Assembly: GCA_019237595.1 (NCBI GenBank) | Contig: JAFAGU010000317.1 | Coordinates: 1 to 25,801 of the forward strand | Reading direction: 5' to 3' | Length of the DNA stretch: 25,801 bases | Source of the DNA: Betaproteobacteria bacterium | Lineage (GTDB): Bacteria; Pseudomonadota; Gammaproteobacteria; Burkholderiales; SG8-39 | Part shown: one piece after another, positions 1 through 6,940 of the stretch | Layout of the letters: each line of letters opens with the position of its first letter | Position numbering within the stretch: position 1 is the first letter of the stretch | The notes under the pieces: generated by a model | Told to the model about the DNA's origin: nothing | The model's database searches: none | Seen by the model: the letters and a program-made list of their open reading frames with translations, nothing else | Made by a program: the position numbers and the translations under genes

Positions 1-2
1 CC

Positions 3-437
3 TCCTTCGCCGGCGCCGCCGTCGCGGCCGACACGAGCCCGGTCGCGCAGGCGCCCAAGGATGCGACGCTCGAGCGCGCGCGCGGCGCGATCGCGCAGCA
101 GGACTGGGCGGGCGCGCAGGCCGCGCTCCGGGACGGAATCTCCCGCGAACCGAAGAACGCCGACTACCATAACCTGCTCGCCTACGCGACGCGCAAGGGC
201 CCGAACCCGGACATGAGCGTCGTCTTCAAGCACTACAACGAGGCGCTCACGCTCAACCCGCAGCACAAGGGCGCGCACGAATACATCGGCGAGGCCTACC
301 TCATGGTCGGCAATGTCGCCAAGGCGAAGGAGCACCTCGCCCAGCTCGACAAGATCTGCTTCTTCTCCTGCCCCGAGTTCGCGGAGCTCAAGAACGCGAT
401 CACCGCCTACGAGGCGAAGACCGTCGGCAAGCAGTAG
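3..437 (+). CDS. TPR-repeat protein, 5' end cut by window
   Basis: The frame is open from the first full codon at position 3, so the gene begins outside the window. The visible 144 residues start with an Ala-rich stretch ending near AVAADTSP, which looks like the tail of a secretion signal, so the protein may be periplasmic (inference). Two or three helix-turn-helix repeats of TPR type follow: roughly residues 20-50 (ARGAIAQQDWAGAQAAL), 55-85 and 86-117 (AHEYIGEAYLMVGNVAKAKEHL). The C-terminus has the pair of cysteines in CFFSCPEF and then ELKNAITAYEA, an ending I associate with small bacterial TPR proteins. TPRs mediate protein-protein contacts, and the partner cannot be told. It converges on the DUF1992 gene with a 12-base gap. 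Confidence 0.8.
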   Translation, partial: SFAGAAVAADTSPVAQAPKDATLERARGAIAQQDWAGAQAALRDGISREPKNADYHNLLAYATRKGPNPDMSVVFKHYNEALTLNPQHKGAHEYIGEAYLMVGNVAKAKEHLAQLDKICFFSCPEFAELKNAITAYEAKTVGKQ

Positions 438-438
438 G

Positions 439-462
439 GCTCGGGCGGCCTAGCGGCCGAGC
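439..462. terminator. Possible bidirectional hairpin between convergent genes
   Basis: GCTCGG (439-444) is complementary to CCGAGC (457-462), and an inner GGCC/GGCC pairing is an alternative fold. The hairpin lies just after the TPR stop codon and covers the DUF1992 stop codon, so it could end transcription from both sides. No T-run follows on either strand, so an intrinsic terminator is not proven. Confidence 0.3.
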
Positions 463-722
463 TTCCGGACGACCCTCCTGAAGTAGCGCGCTTCCACGCG
501 CGCCCTCAGGAGGCCGAGCTTTCGCTCGCCTTTGCCCGATCCGGCGACTTCCTGCGGCACGTAGCCCGCGTTTCGCAGGATGCGGTACGCCATGCGGAGG
601 TCCTCGGGAACGAGGGGATCGTCGTCGAGCTCGAGCGGCTTCCCCCGGCCCGGCAGGTCGTCGAACTCGCCGCTCGAAACCGCCTCGGCGATCTTTCGTT
701 CTGCGAGAAAATCAAGCGACAT
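450..722 (-). CDS. DUF1992 family protein (DnaJ-C28-like conserved domain)
   Basis: This 90-residue protein matches the DUF1992 family as I know it. It has the N-terminal LAERKIAEAVSSGEFDDLPG, then GKPLELDDDPLVPEDLRMAYRILRNAGYVP, then a basic helical C-terminus. Length is usual for the short bacterial members, which lack a J domain. The biochemical role is unknown. The ATG at 722-720 fits the family's usual start, but no Shine-Dalgarno is visible upstream. That ATG shares the palindrome CATG (720-723) with the ATG of the divergent GGT-family gene, so there is no intergenic space between the two genes. The stop codon is TAG inside a CTAG. Confidence 0.85.
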   Translation of the reverse strand: MSLDFLAERKIAEAVSSGEFDDLPGRGKPLELDDDPLVPEDLRMAYRILRNAGYVPQEVAGSGKGERKLGLLRARVEARYFRRVVRKLGR

Positions 723-2445
723 GGCGCGTCGAGCTTATCGCATCGCATCGACCGATGCGACGACCTTCTATCCGCGGCTCGTCGGCCGGCGGGGCGCGGT
801 CGCCGGGAATTCATACCTGTCGGTCGACGCGGGCGTGGACGTCCTCAAGGCCGGCGGCAATGCGGTCGACGCGGCGGTCGCGGCCTCGTTCGTCGAGGGC
901 CTCGTCAATCCGCAGATGCACACGATCGGCGGCGAGTGCCCGATCCTCATTCGGCCCACCGGCGAAGACCGCGTGGTGGCGATCAACGGCAACACGGCTG
1001 CGCCGGGCAACGCGACGCCGGAGGAGTTCCGCCGCAGGGGGCTCGACCACGTTCCGGACGAGGACGTGCTCGCGGCGGGCGTGCCGGCGGCGTTCGGCGC
1101 GCTCGCGACCGCGCTCGGGCGCTTCGGCACGATGCCGCTTCGCGAGGTGATCTCGCCCGCGATCGAGCTCGCGCAGCGCGGCTTTCCGGCCTCGCAGGGG
1201 CTCGTGATGCAGGAACGCTACGGCCTGCGGGCACTGCAGGAAAAGTTTTCGCGCTGGCCCGGAAGCCGCGCGCTCTATTCGCCGGTCCCGGAGGTCGGCG
1301 CGCTTCTGAAGAACGAGGCGCTTGCGCGCACCTACGAGTATCTCGCGAGCGAGAAGGACCCGATCGCTGCGTTCTACCGGGGCGACGTGGCGGCCGAGAT
1401 CGTCAAGTTCTCGAAGCAACGCGATGGGCTGCTCGAAGGCGGCGATCTCGCGTCGTTCGAGACGAAGATCGAGGCGCCTGCGCGGATGGACTTCCGCGGC
1501 ACGACGATCTTCAAGTGCGGCTTCTGGTCGCAGGGCCCGGCGATGCTCCAGACGCTCGCGTTGCTTCGGGATCTGCACATAGAAAGGTCCAGGTTTGGAA
1601 GCGCCGATTACCTGCACCTGCTCATCGAGGCCATGAAGCTCGCGTTCGCCGACCGCGAGCAGTACTACGGCGACCCGGCCAAGACGATGGTTCCTTCCGA
1701 GGTCCTGCTTTCGGATCAGTATTCGCGATCACGGAGTCGATTGATCGACGAAAGAAGAGCAAGCGCCGAGCTGCGGCCCGGAGATGCATGGCGGAACGCC
1801 GCGCTCCTACCGCCAGAAGAGCGTTTCACGCCGCAGCCGTGGGGCCCGGGGACGGTGCACGTCGACGCCGTGGACGCGAAGGGGACGCTCGCATCCTTCA
1901 CGCCGAGCGGCGCCTGGATCAAGTCTTCGGAGGTCATTCCGGCGCTCGGCTTTCCGCTCACTACCCGTCTCATGACGTTCTATCTCGGCCCGCCGAACCA
2001 TCCGAACGTCGTCGCGCCGGGCAAGCGCCCGCGCACGACGCTCACGCCCTCGCTCGCCTTCCGCGACGGCAGGCCGTGGATGAGCTTCGGCACCATGGGC
2101 GGCGACCAGCAGGAGCAATGGTCGATCCAGTATTACCTCTGCCGCACGGTTTTCGGCATGACGCTGCAGGAGGCGATCGAGGCGCCGAAGCTCTCCACCG
2201 ACCATTTCCCGGGGTTCTTCGCGCCGCACGACCACCAACCGAAGCGCGTGCGGATGGAAGCGCGCTTCGGAACCAAGGCGATCGAGGAGCTGCGCCGGCG
2301 CGGCCACGACATCGAGGTCGCGCCGGACTGGACCGAGGGCTTTATCTCCGCCGCGGAGATCCGCGCCGACGGGCTGCTCGAGGCCGGGTGCGACCCCCGG
2401 GGCTCGAAGTCCGAGGTGTTCCCTTCGTTCGCTTACTGCTGGTAG
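721..2445 (+). CDS. Gamma-glutamyltransferase-family Ntn hydrolase
   Basis: This is a 574-residue protein of the GGT family, made as a precursor that cleaves itself at a Thr which becomes the N-terminal nucleophile of the small subunit. The family opening is clear (SVDAGVDVLKAGGNAVDAAVAASF, about residues 34-57). The likely nucleophile is Thr378 in GPGTVHVDAVD, aligned with the TTHY of E. coli Ggt. The pocket differs from true Ggt: RPRTTLTPSL stands where Ggt has PLSSMSP, and GTMGGDQQEQW where Ggt has a GGS loop. This looks more like the acylase/HpxW-type branch, so the substrate may not be a gamma-glutamyl compound. I saw no clear signal peptide. The open frame extends upstream to 580, but that part mirrors DUF1992, so I start at the ATG at 721. 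Confidence 0.88.
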   Translation: MARRAYRIASTDATTFYPRLVGRRGAVAGNSYLSVDAGVDVLKAGGNAVDAAVAASFVEGLVNPQMHTIGGECPILIRPTGEDRVVAINGNTAAPGNATPEEFRRRGLDHVPDEDVLAAGVPAAFGALATALGRFGTMPLREVISPAIELAQRGFPASQGLVMQERYGLRALQEKFSRWPGSRALYSPVPEVGALLKNEALARTYEYLASEKDPIAAFYRGDVAAEIVKFSKQRDGLLEGGDLASFETKIEAPARMDFRGTTIFKCGFWSQGPAMLQTLALLRDLHIERSRFGSADYLHLLIEAMKLAFADREQYYGDPAKTMVPSEVLLSDQYSRSRSRLIDERRASAELRPGDAWRNAALLPPEERFTPQPWGPGTVHVDAVDAKGTLASFTPSGAWIKSSEVIPALGFPLTTRLMTFYLGPPNHPNVVAPGKRPRTTLTPSLAFRDGRPWMSFGTMGGDQQEQWSIQYYLCRTVFGMTLQEAIEAPKLSTDHFPGFFAPHDHQPKRVRMEARFGTKAIEELRRRGHDIEVAPDWTEGFISAAEIRADGLLEAGCDPRGSKSEVFPSFAYCW

Positions 2446-3478
2446 GCGACTGCCTGGAGCGCGCGAGCGAGCTGCGGGCAAGCTCGGCGCCGGCGCCGAG
2501 CGCGGAGAGCTTGCGGATGGCGATCTCGCGGTCCATCGGCGCCATGCCGCAGTTCGTGCACGGGTAGAGCCGGTTCGCCGGCACATACTTCAGCGCCTGC
2601 CTGATGATGGCGGCCACCTCCTGCGGCGTCTCCACCTTGTCCGAGGCGACGTCGATCACGCCGACGAGCACGTCCTTTCCCTTGAGCAGCGCGAGGAGCT
2701 CGATCGGAACCCTGGAGTGCATGCATTCCAGCGACACCTGGTCGATCTTCGAGCGGGCGAGCGCCGGGAAGATCTCCTCGTACTGCCGCCATTCGGAGCC
2801 GAGGGTTTCCTTCCAGTCGAGGTTCGCCTTGATGCCGTAGCCGTAGCAGATGTGGACGGCGGTCGTGCACTTGAGGCCGTGCGCCGCGCGCTCGAGCGCG
2901 GCGATGCCCCACTTCTTCACGTCGTCCATGTAGACGTTGAACGCCGGCTCGTCGAACTGGATCGTATCCACGCCGTCCTTCTCGAGCGCGCGGGCCTCCT
3001 GGTTGAGGAGCTCGGCGAAGGCCATGGCGAGCTTCACCTTGTCGCCGTAGTGGCGGTCGGCGATCGTGTCCACGATCGTCATCGGCCCCGGCATGGTGAT
3101 CTTGATTTTTCTTCGGGAGTGGGTCCGGAGCGTTTTTGCCTCGCGCTCATGGACTCTTCCCTTCAACTTCAGGGGACCGGTGACGACCGGCACCATGGCG
3201 TCGTAGCGGTTGTTGCGGATGCCCATCTTCACCTTGTGCTCGAAGTCGATGCCCTCCACGAACTCGAGGAAGCCGTGCACGAAATGCTGGCGCGACTGCT
3301 CGCCGTCCGTGACGATCTCGATGCCGGCGTCCTCCTGCTCCTTGATCCAGAGGAGCGTCGCATCTCGCTTCGCCCGCTCGAGCTCCTCGCCCGCCTGGCG
3401 CCACGTCGGCCAGAGCTTGTTCGTCTCTGCGAGCCAGCCGGGCTTGGGCAGGCTCCCGGCAATGGTGGTCTTGAACAT
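2342..3478 (-). CDS. MetE-core (cobalamin-independent-type) methionine synthase
   Basis: This matches the C-terminal catalytic barrel of MetE as a stand-alone protein. It opens with TIAGSLPKPGWLAE and carries the zinc ligands His209 and Cys211 (VHICYG), Glu251 (SLECMHSR) and Cys310 (CTNCGMAP). DGEQSRQHF (58-66) and FDEPAF (175-180) are typical of homocysteine-binding cores. Such short proteins lack the N-terminal folate domain of full MetE, so the methyl donor is probably not methyl-folate polyglutamate; methylcobalamin or another donor is possible. The reaction is methyl transfer to homocysteine, giving methionine, in the cytoplasm. The ATG has GGAG nine bases upstream. The frame runs about 45 residues past the usual end, with a Ser/Arg-rich tail overlapping the GGT-family gene antisense. 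That tail may be a frameshift or stop-loss product. Confidence 0.85.
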   Translation of the reverse strand: MFKTTIAGSLPKPGWLAETNKLWPTWRQAGEELERAKRDATLLWIKEQEDAGIEIVTDGEQSRQHFVHGFLEFVEGIDFEHKVKMGIRNNRYDAMVPVVTGPLKLKGRVHEREAKTLRTHSRRKIKITMPGPMTIVDTIADRHYGDKVKLAMAFAELLNQEARALEKDGVDTIQFDEPAFNVYMDDVKKWGIAALERAAHGLKCTTAVHICYGYGIKANLDWKETLGSEWRQYEEIFPALARSKIDQVSLECMHSRVPIELLALLKGKDVLVGVIDVASDKVETPQEVAAIIRQALKYVPANRLYPCTNCGMAPMDREIAIRKLSALGAGAELARSSLARSRQSPTSSKRTKGTPRTSSPGGRTRPRAARRRGSPRRR

Positions 3479-3530
3479 TTTTCAACGCTCCTGTCGGTAT
3501 TTTTGGACAGCGACGAAATCGCGACGCGCC

Positions 3531-3538
3531 ACTATACT
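3531..3538. promoter_or_regulatory. Overlapping divergent -10-like elements
   Basis: In the 89-base gap between the MetE-core gene and the small membrane protein gene, an AT-rich island reads TATACT on the plus strand (3533-3538) and TATAGT on the minus strand (3536-3531). Each matches five of six bases of the sigma-70 -10 box. The distances to the start codons (about 30 and 53 bases) are sensible. I could not find a convincing -35 box at 17 bases for either direction. Confidence 0.35.
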
Positions 3539-3567
3539 TCTGCCCTACAAGGCAAGGGAGGCTTCAC

Positions 3568-3807
3568 GTGGTCGCGGGCATGCTGGTCGGGACGTTCTTC
3601 TCGTTTCTCCTCGGGATCTTCAATCCGCTCGTCGCCAACAAGGCCGGGCCGGACTGGCTGTGGATGGGCGGCCGCGAAGATGTGCTGCGCAACCTCTACT
3701 TCCGCCGTAACGGAAGCTTCCGGCGCTACGGCCGCCCGGCGCTCGTCCTCACGCTGATCCTGGGCTCCGCCGCGTTCTGCTGGCTCCTCCAGCGCTTCAC
3801 TGCCTGA
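3568..3807 (+). CDS. Small two-helix membrane protein, unknown function
   Basis: This 79-residue protein is predicted to cross the membrane twice, at residues 3-23 (GMLVGTFFSFLLGIFNPLVA) and 57-75 (ALVLTLILGSAAFCWLL). A basic, aromatic loop with LRNLYFRRNGSFRRYGR lies between them. The GTG start is chosen because AAGGGAGG stands six to seven bases upstream and a -10-like box about 30 bases upstream. I do not recognise the family. It lies 27 bases before the flavin prenyltransferase gene in the same direction and may be cotranscribed with it. The stop is TGA. Confidence 0.7.
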   Translation: MVAGMLVGTFFSFLLGIFNPLVANKAGPDWLWMGGREDVLRNLYFRRNGSFRRYGRPALVLTLILGSAAFCWLLQRFTA

Positions 3808-3834
3808 CGAGCTTCGCCGCGAGCTCGCGCTAGC

Positions 3835-4428
3835 ATGGCGAAGAAGCGGCTCATCGTGGGCATCACCGGGGCGACCGGAACCGCGTACGGCATCGCCATC
3901 CTGAAACATCTCCGGAGAGAAAAGAATTTCGAAACGCATCTCGTCCTCACCGACGCGGGGGCGCTGACCGCGTGGCAGGAGCTCGGGCTCAAGCGCAAGG
4001 AGATCGAGCGCCTTGCCGCGGTCGCCTACCATCCCAGGGACATCGGCGCCGCCATCGCGAGCGGCTCGTTCACGGCCGAGGGAATGGTCATCGCGCCCTG
4101 CTCGATGAAGACGCTCGCTGCCGTGGCGCACGCCTACGCGGACGACCTCGTCGCGCGCGCTGCCGATGTCGCGCTGAAGGAGCGCCAGCGCCTGGTCCTC
4201 ATGCCACGCGAGGCGCCGCTCAACCTCGCGCACCTTCGCAACATGGTCGCCGTGACCGAGATGGGCGGCATCATTTTCCCGCCGCTGCCGGCGTTCTATG
4301 CGAAGCCCGGATCGATCGACGAGATGATCGACCACACCGTGGGGCGGGTGCTCGAGCTCTTCGGAATCCCGGCGCCTAGGCTCGCGCGCTGGCAGGGGAT
4401 GAAAGGAACGCCGCCAGCTCGCGATTGA
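3835..4428 (+). CDS. ubiX: UbiX/Pad1-type flavin prenyltransferase
   Basis: A 197-residue member of the UbiX family, which joins a dimethylallyl group to FMN to make the prenylated FMN cofactor of UbiD-type decarboxylases. Visible motifs are the FMN loop GITGATGTAYG (9-19), SGSFTAEGMVIAPCSMKTLA (76-95), MPREAPLNLAHLRNM (123-137) and PPLPAFYAKPGSIDEM (149-164). By recall, the TGATG loop, the SGSF..GM.IAPCSMK pattern and the RWQG ending resemble BsdB and Pad1, partners of phenolic-acid decarboxylases, more than the ubiquinone-pathway UbiX. No UbiD-like partner lies in this window. The start ATG has only a weak ribosome site. The 3' end overlaps the convergent hydrolase by 53 bases. The general function is well supported; the subfamily is inferred. 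Confidence 0.9.
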   Translation: MAKKRLIVGITGATGTAYGIAILKHLRREKNFETHLVLTDAGALTAWQELGLKRKEIERLAAVAYHPRDIGAAIASGSFTAEGMVIAPCSMKTLAAVAHAYADDLVARAADVALKERQRLVLMPREAPLNLAHLRNMVAVTEMGGIIFPPLPAFYAKPGSIDEMIDHTVGRVLELFGIPAPRLARWQGMKGTPPARD

Positions 4429-5167
4429 ACGCCGCGGCCTGCTCGACGTTCGAGATGTGCGCCGCGTTCGGAAGCACGACAAGCCTGGCACCCGGAATGT
4501 TCTCGCCGAGATAGCGCGTGCCCGGCGCCGAGGCGTCCGCCTCGCCGGTGATCGCGAGCACGGGCATGCGGATCTCCTTCAGGCGGGAAGTGGTGCCGAG
4601 CTTCATGATCGCCCGCCCGCAGCCGATATAGCCAGTGACCGGCGTTGCCTCGATGATGGCGGCGATCTTCGTCGCCGCGGGCGAGGAGCGGAAGGGCGCC
4701 GTGAACCAGCGCTCCATCGTCGAGTCGAGCAGCGCCTGCAGGCCCTTCGACTGCGCGATGGCGATCCGCTCCTCCCACTGCTTGATGGCATCGGCGTTCT
4801 GCGCGTGGCCGGTGTCCGCCAGGACGAGCTTGTCGATCAGGCCGGGAGACTTGAGCGCGAGCGTCTGGCCGATCATGCCGCCGATCGAGAGGCCGACGAA
4901 GTGCGCCTTCGGGATTCCGACGTGCTTCATCAGGCCGGCGACATCGTCCGCGAGCATCTCGAGCGAATAAGGCCCTTCGGGGGCATCGCTCGCGCCGTGG
5001 CCGCGCATGTCGTACACGAGGAGGCGCCAATTGCCCTTGAACGCCTCGATCTGCGGATCCCACATGCGCAGGCTCGAGGCGAGGGAGTGGCTCCAGACGA
5101 TCCAGGGCGCGCCCTGCCTGCCGTGGACCTCGTAGCTCAGGTGGATGCCGTTCACGCTCGCCTTCAT
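4376..5167 (-). CDS. Alpha/beta hydrolase, 3-oxoadipate enol-lactonase-like (PcaD-type)
   Basis: A 263-residue alpha/beta hydrolase with a full catalytic triad: Ser94 in the elbow GLSIGGM, Asp211 in TGEADAS and His237 in NAAHISN. YDMRGHGASDAP (52-63) and the overall length and layout resemble PcaD, which opens the enol-lactone ring in the beta-ketoadipate pathway, though this fold is promiscuous. AGAGGAG seven bases before the ATG supports the start. It lies 13 bases downstream of the phosphodiesterase gene on the same strand, so the two are probably one transcript. The other pca genes are absent here, so the substrate is uncertain. The stop is TAG inside CTAG, within the antisense end of the flavin prenyltransferase gene. 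Confidence 0.85.
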   Translation of the reverse strand: MKASVNGIHLSYEVHGRQGAPWIVWSHSLASSLRMWDPQIEAFKGNWRLLVYDMRGHGASDAPEGPYSLEMLADDVAGLMKHVGIPKAHFVGLSIGGMIGQTLALKSPGLIDKLVLADTGHAQNADAIKQWEERIAIAQSKGLQALLDSTMERWFTAPFRSSPAATKIAAIIEATPVTGYIGCGRAIMKLGTTSRLKEIRMPVLAITGEADASAPGTRYLGENIPGARLVVLPNAAHISNVEQAAAFNRELAAFLSSPASARA

Positions 5168-5180
5168 GCGTCCGCTCCTC

Positions 5181-6323
5181 TCAAGCCGCGGCGACGATGA
5201 GGGGAATGAGCATCTCGTCCTCGCTCGTCCCGCCGTGGTTGCCGATGTGGAGGTGGCGCGCCTCGCCCGCCACCCAGTCCTTGATGGTATAGCGCGCCCT
5301 CATGACGAGCGTCACGTCGCCGATCCGCTCCGCGAAACGCGGGTGCGCCGGCCCGGGGCCGAACCAGCCCTCGTCCACGAGGCTGGCGCTCGGCACGACG
5401 TCGGCCCGATCGCCGAGCCAGTCCTTGGCATTCTTCGCGAAGGAATCGGCATCGCCGACGTGGCAGTACGCGGCGCGCCGCTCTCCGCATAGGGGAAAGC
5501 GCAGCAGCGCGGCGAGCGAGGGCGGGAGCTCGAGGCATTCCTCGGGCGCCGAATCCACGAACCCATGGTCGGCCGTAGCGACGACGAGCGAATCGGTGCC
5601 CGAGAGCGCCGCGAGCACGCGACCGAACGCCTCGTCCACGGCTTGCAGCTGCGCGAAGGCTTCTCCGCTCTGGGACCCGTAGCGATGCGAGACGCGATCG
5701 TAGTCGGGCCAGTAGGCATACACGAACTTGCGATCGTCGCCTGACTTGACGGCGCGGGCGACCGCCCCCGGCAGCTCGTCGATGTGCTCATACGCGATCC
5801 GCTCGGCGCCTTCGCAATGGTGGACGTTGTATGCGGAATCGACGATGTCCCGGTACGTGACGACAATCGAGCGGCAGCGCATCGCGCCGAAGACAGGGCT
5901 CGCGCGGTAGAGATCTCGCGGCAGCACGCTGCGCGCGAAGAGCGAGGCGCCGCTCCCGCGGCTCGTAAAGGGCAGGGGCGCGCCCACGCAGGCGGCATCG
6001 CCGAAATAGGCGAACCAGCCAGTCAGGCCGTGCTCAAGTGGCGACCAAGCGGTGTACGTGGTCGTGATCGCGGAAGCCGTCGTGGGCGGAAAGACCGAAG
6101 TGATCGTCGCGCGATTGCGACGCGCGAGCTCGCCGCCCGCACCGCGGCGCGCGAGGTAGCGGGCGCCGAGGCCGTCGATGACGAGGAGCACGACGTTGCG
6201 CGCCGACGAAACTTCCGATGCGGCGAGCTCGCGCAGGCGCGCATGCCGCGCAGCTCCGCCGCGCCCTTCGACGAGCGAAGCCATGAGATTGACGAGGCTT
6301 CCGCCGGCGTAGTCCGGAGTCAT
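5181..6323 (-). CDS. Alkaline-phosphatase-superfamily phosphodiesterase/pyrophosphatase
   Basis: This 380-residue protein carries the metal and nucleophile pattern of the type I phosphodiesterase/nucleotide pyrophosphatase branch. It has Asp50 in VVLLVIDGLG, a nucleophile Thr (Thr82, or Thr81) in TSVFPPTTAS, Asp209 and His213 in PDYDRVSHRYG, Asp252-His253 in ATADHGF and His363 in HIGNHGG. Such enzymes use two zinc ions to hydrolyse phosphodiesters or phosphomonoesters. The exact substrate cannot be read. No signal peptide is visible, so a cytoplasmic site is likely. The ATG has no clear Shine-Dalgarno and lies only about 12 bases from a TAAAAT -10-like box, suggesting a very short leader. The hydrolase gene follows 13 bases downstream. 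Confidence 0.85.
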   Translation of the reverse strand: MTPDYAGGSLVNLMASLVEGRGGAARHARLRELAASEVSSARNVVLLVIDGLGARYLARRGAGGELARRNRATITSVFPPTTASAITTTYTAWSPLEHGLTGWFAYFGDAACVGAPLPFTSRGSGASLFARSVLPRDLYRASPVFGAMRCRSIVVTYRDIVDSAYNVHHCEGAERIAYEHIDELPGAVARAVKSGDDRKFVYAYWPDYDRVSHRYGSQSGEAFAQLQAVDEAFGRVLAALSGTDSLVVATADHGFVDSAPEECLELPPSLAALLRFPLCGERRAAYCHVGDADSFAKNAKDWLGDRADVVPSASLVDEGWFGPGPAHPRFAERIGDVTLVMRARYTIKDWVAGEARHLHIGNHGGTSEDEMLIPLIVAAA

Positions 6324-6335
6324 GAATCGGCGTGG

Positions 6336-6351
6336 ATTTTAGAGTTAGAAT
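6336..6351. promoter_or_regulatory. Back-to-back -10-like boxes for divergent genes
   Basis: The 62-base gap between the phosphodiesterase gene (minus) and the DUF6806-like gene (plus) contains TAAAAT on the minus strand (6341-6336) and TAGAAT on the plus strand (6346-6351). Each matches five of six -10 bases in an otherwise GC-rich region. The plus box would give a leader of about 28 bases before the ATG at 6386. No good -35 boxes are visible. Confidence 0.35.
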
Positions 6352-6385
6352 CGCCTTCCTTTCCCTGCGTTCACCGAGGCCCGCC

Positions 6386-6940
6386 ATGCGGCACGAAGTC
6401 CACGTCCACGCCGACATCCCGATTCTCGAGGGCGTGTCGCGCCGGCAGCTCGAGCAGGCGCTCGCGCCGTGGCTCGAATACCTCGACGCGGACAATCTCG
6501 CCGACGTGAAGAGCCTCGAGGCCGACGAGCCCGGCATCAAGTTCGACGAGAAGGAGCTCATGCTCTACGTCTGCTGGACGGGCGAGGTCGGGCGCAGCTT
6601 CCATCCCGCGCTCGAGCAGGCGCTCGAGAACGTCGGCCCCTATTGCTACGAGGCGGTCGAGGTCGAGCTCACCGTGTACCTCGACAACGGCGAGCAGGAA
6701 TCGAAGCTCCTCTTTGCCGGCCCCACGGCGCATGCCATCCACGAGGCGCAACGGCGCTGCATGGTGGAGGATGTCGTCGCCATCCTCGGCCGGCAGTTCG
6801 GCAAGGCCGAGATCGCCCAGGTCACCTCGCTCGTCAACGAGCTCTTCGACCGCGATTGGAAGGAACGCGCCTCGCAGGAGAAGAAGCCCGAGCGCGCCTT
6901 CGAAACCTACACGCGGCCTTCGCGCAAGAACCTGCACTGA
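6386..6940 (+). CDS. DUF6806-like conserved hypothetical protein
   Basis: An acidic, soluble protein of 184 residues that I recognise, with moderate confidence, as the betaproteobacterial DUF6806 type. It opens with a HVHADIPI-like strand, then LEQALAPWLEYLD, DEPGIKFDEKEL, CWTGEVGRSFHPALEQAL, LFAGPTAHAIHEAQRRCMVEDV and an LVNELFDRDW segment. No catalytic motif or membrane segment is evident, and the function is unknown. I start at the ATG at 6386, because GAGG lies six bases upstream and the family begins there; the open frame extends back to 6332 without similarity. The TGA stop directly abuts the GTG of metY, so translation is probably coupled. Confidence 0.78.
   Translation: MRHEVHVHADIPILEGVSRRQLEQALAPWLEYLDADNLADVKSLEADEPGIKFDEKELMLYVCWTGEVGRSFHPALEQALENVGPYCYEAVEVELTVYLDNGEQESKLLFAGPTAHAIHEAQRRCMVEDVVAILGRQFGKAEIAQVTSLVNELFDRDWKERASQEKKPERAFETYTRPSRKNLH

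Noticed and set aside
580..720. 47-residue N-terminal extension of the GGT-family protein
   Set aside because: It is the antisense of DUF1992, Ser/Arg-rich and without family similarity; the family start fits the ATG at 721.
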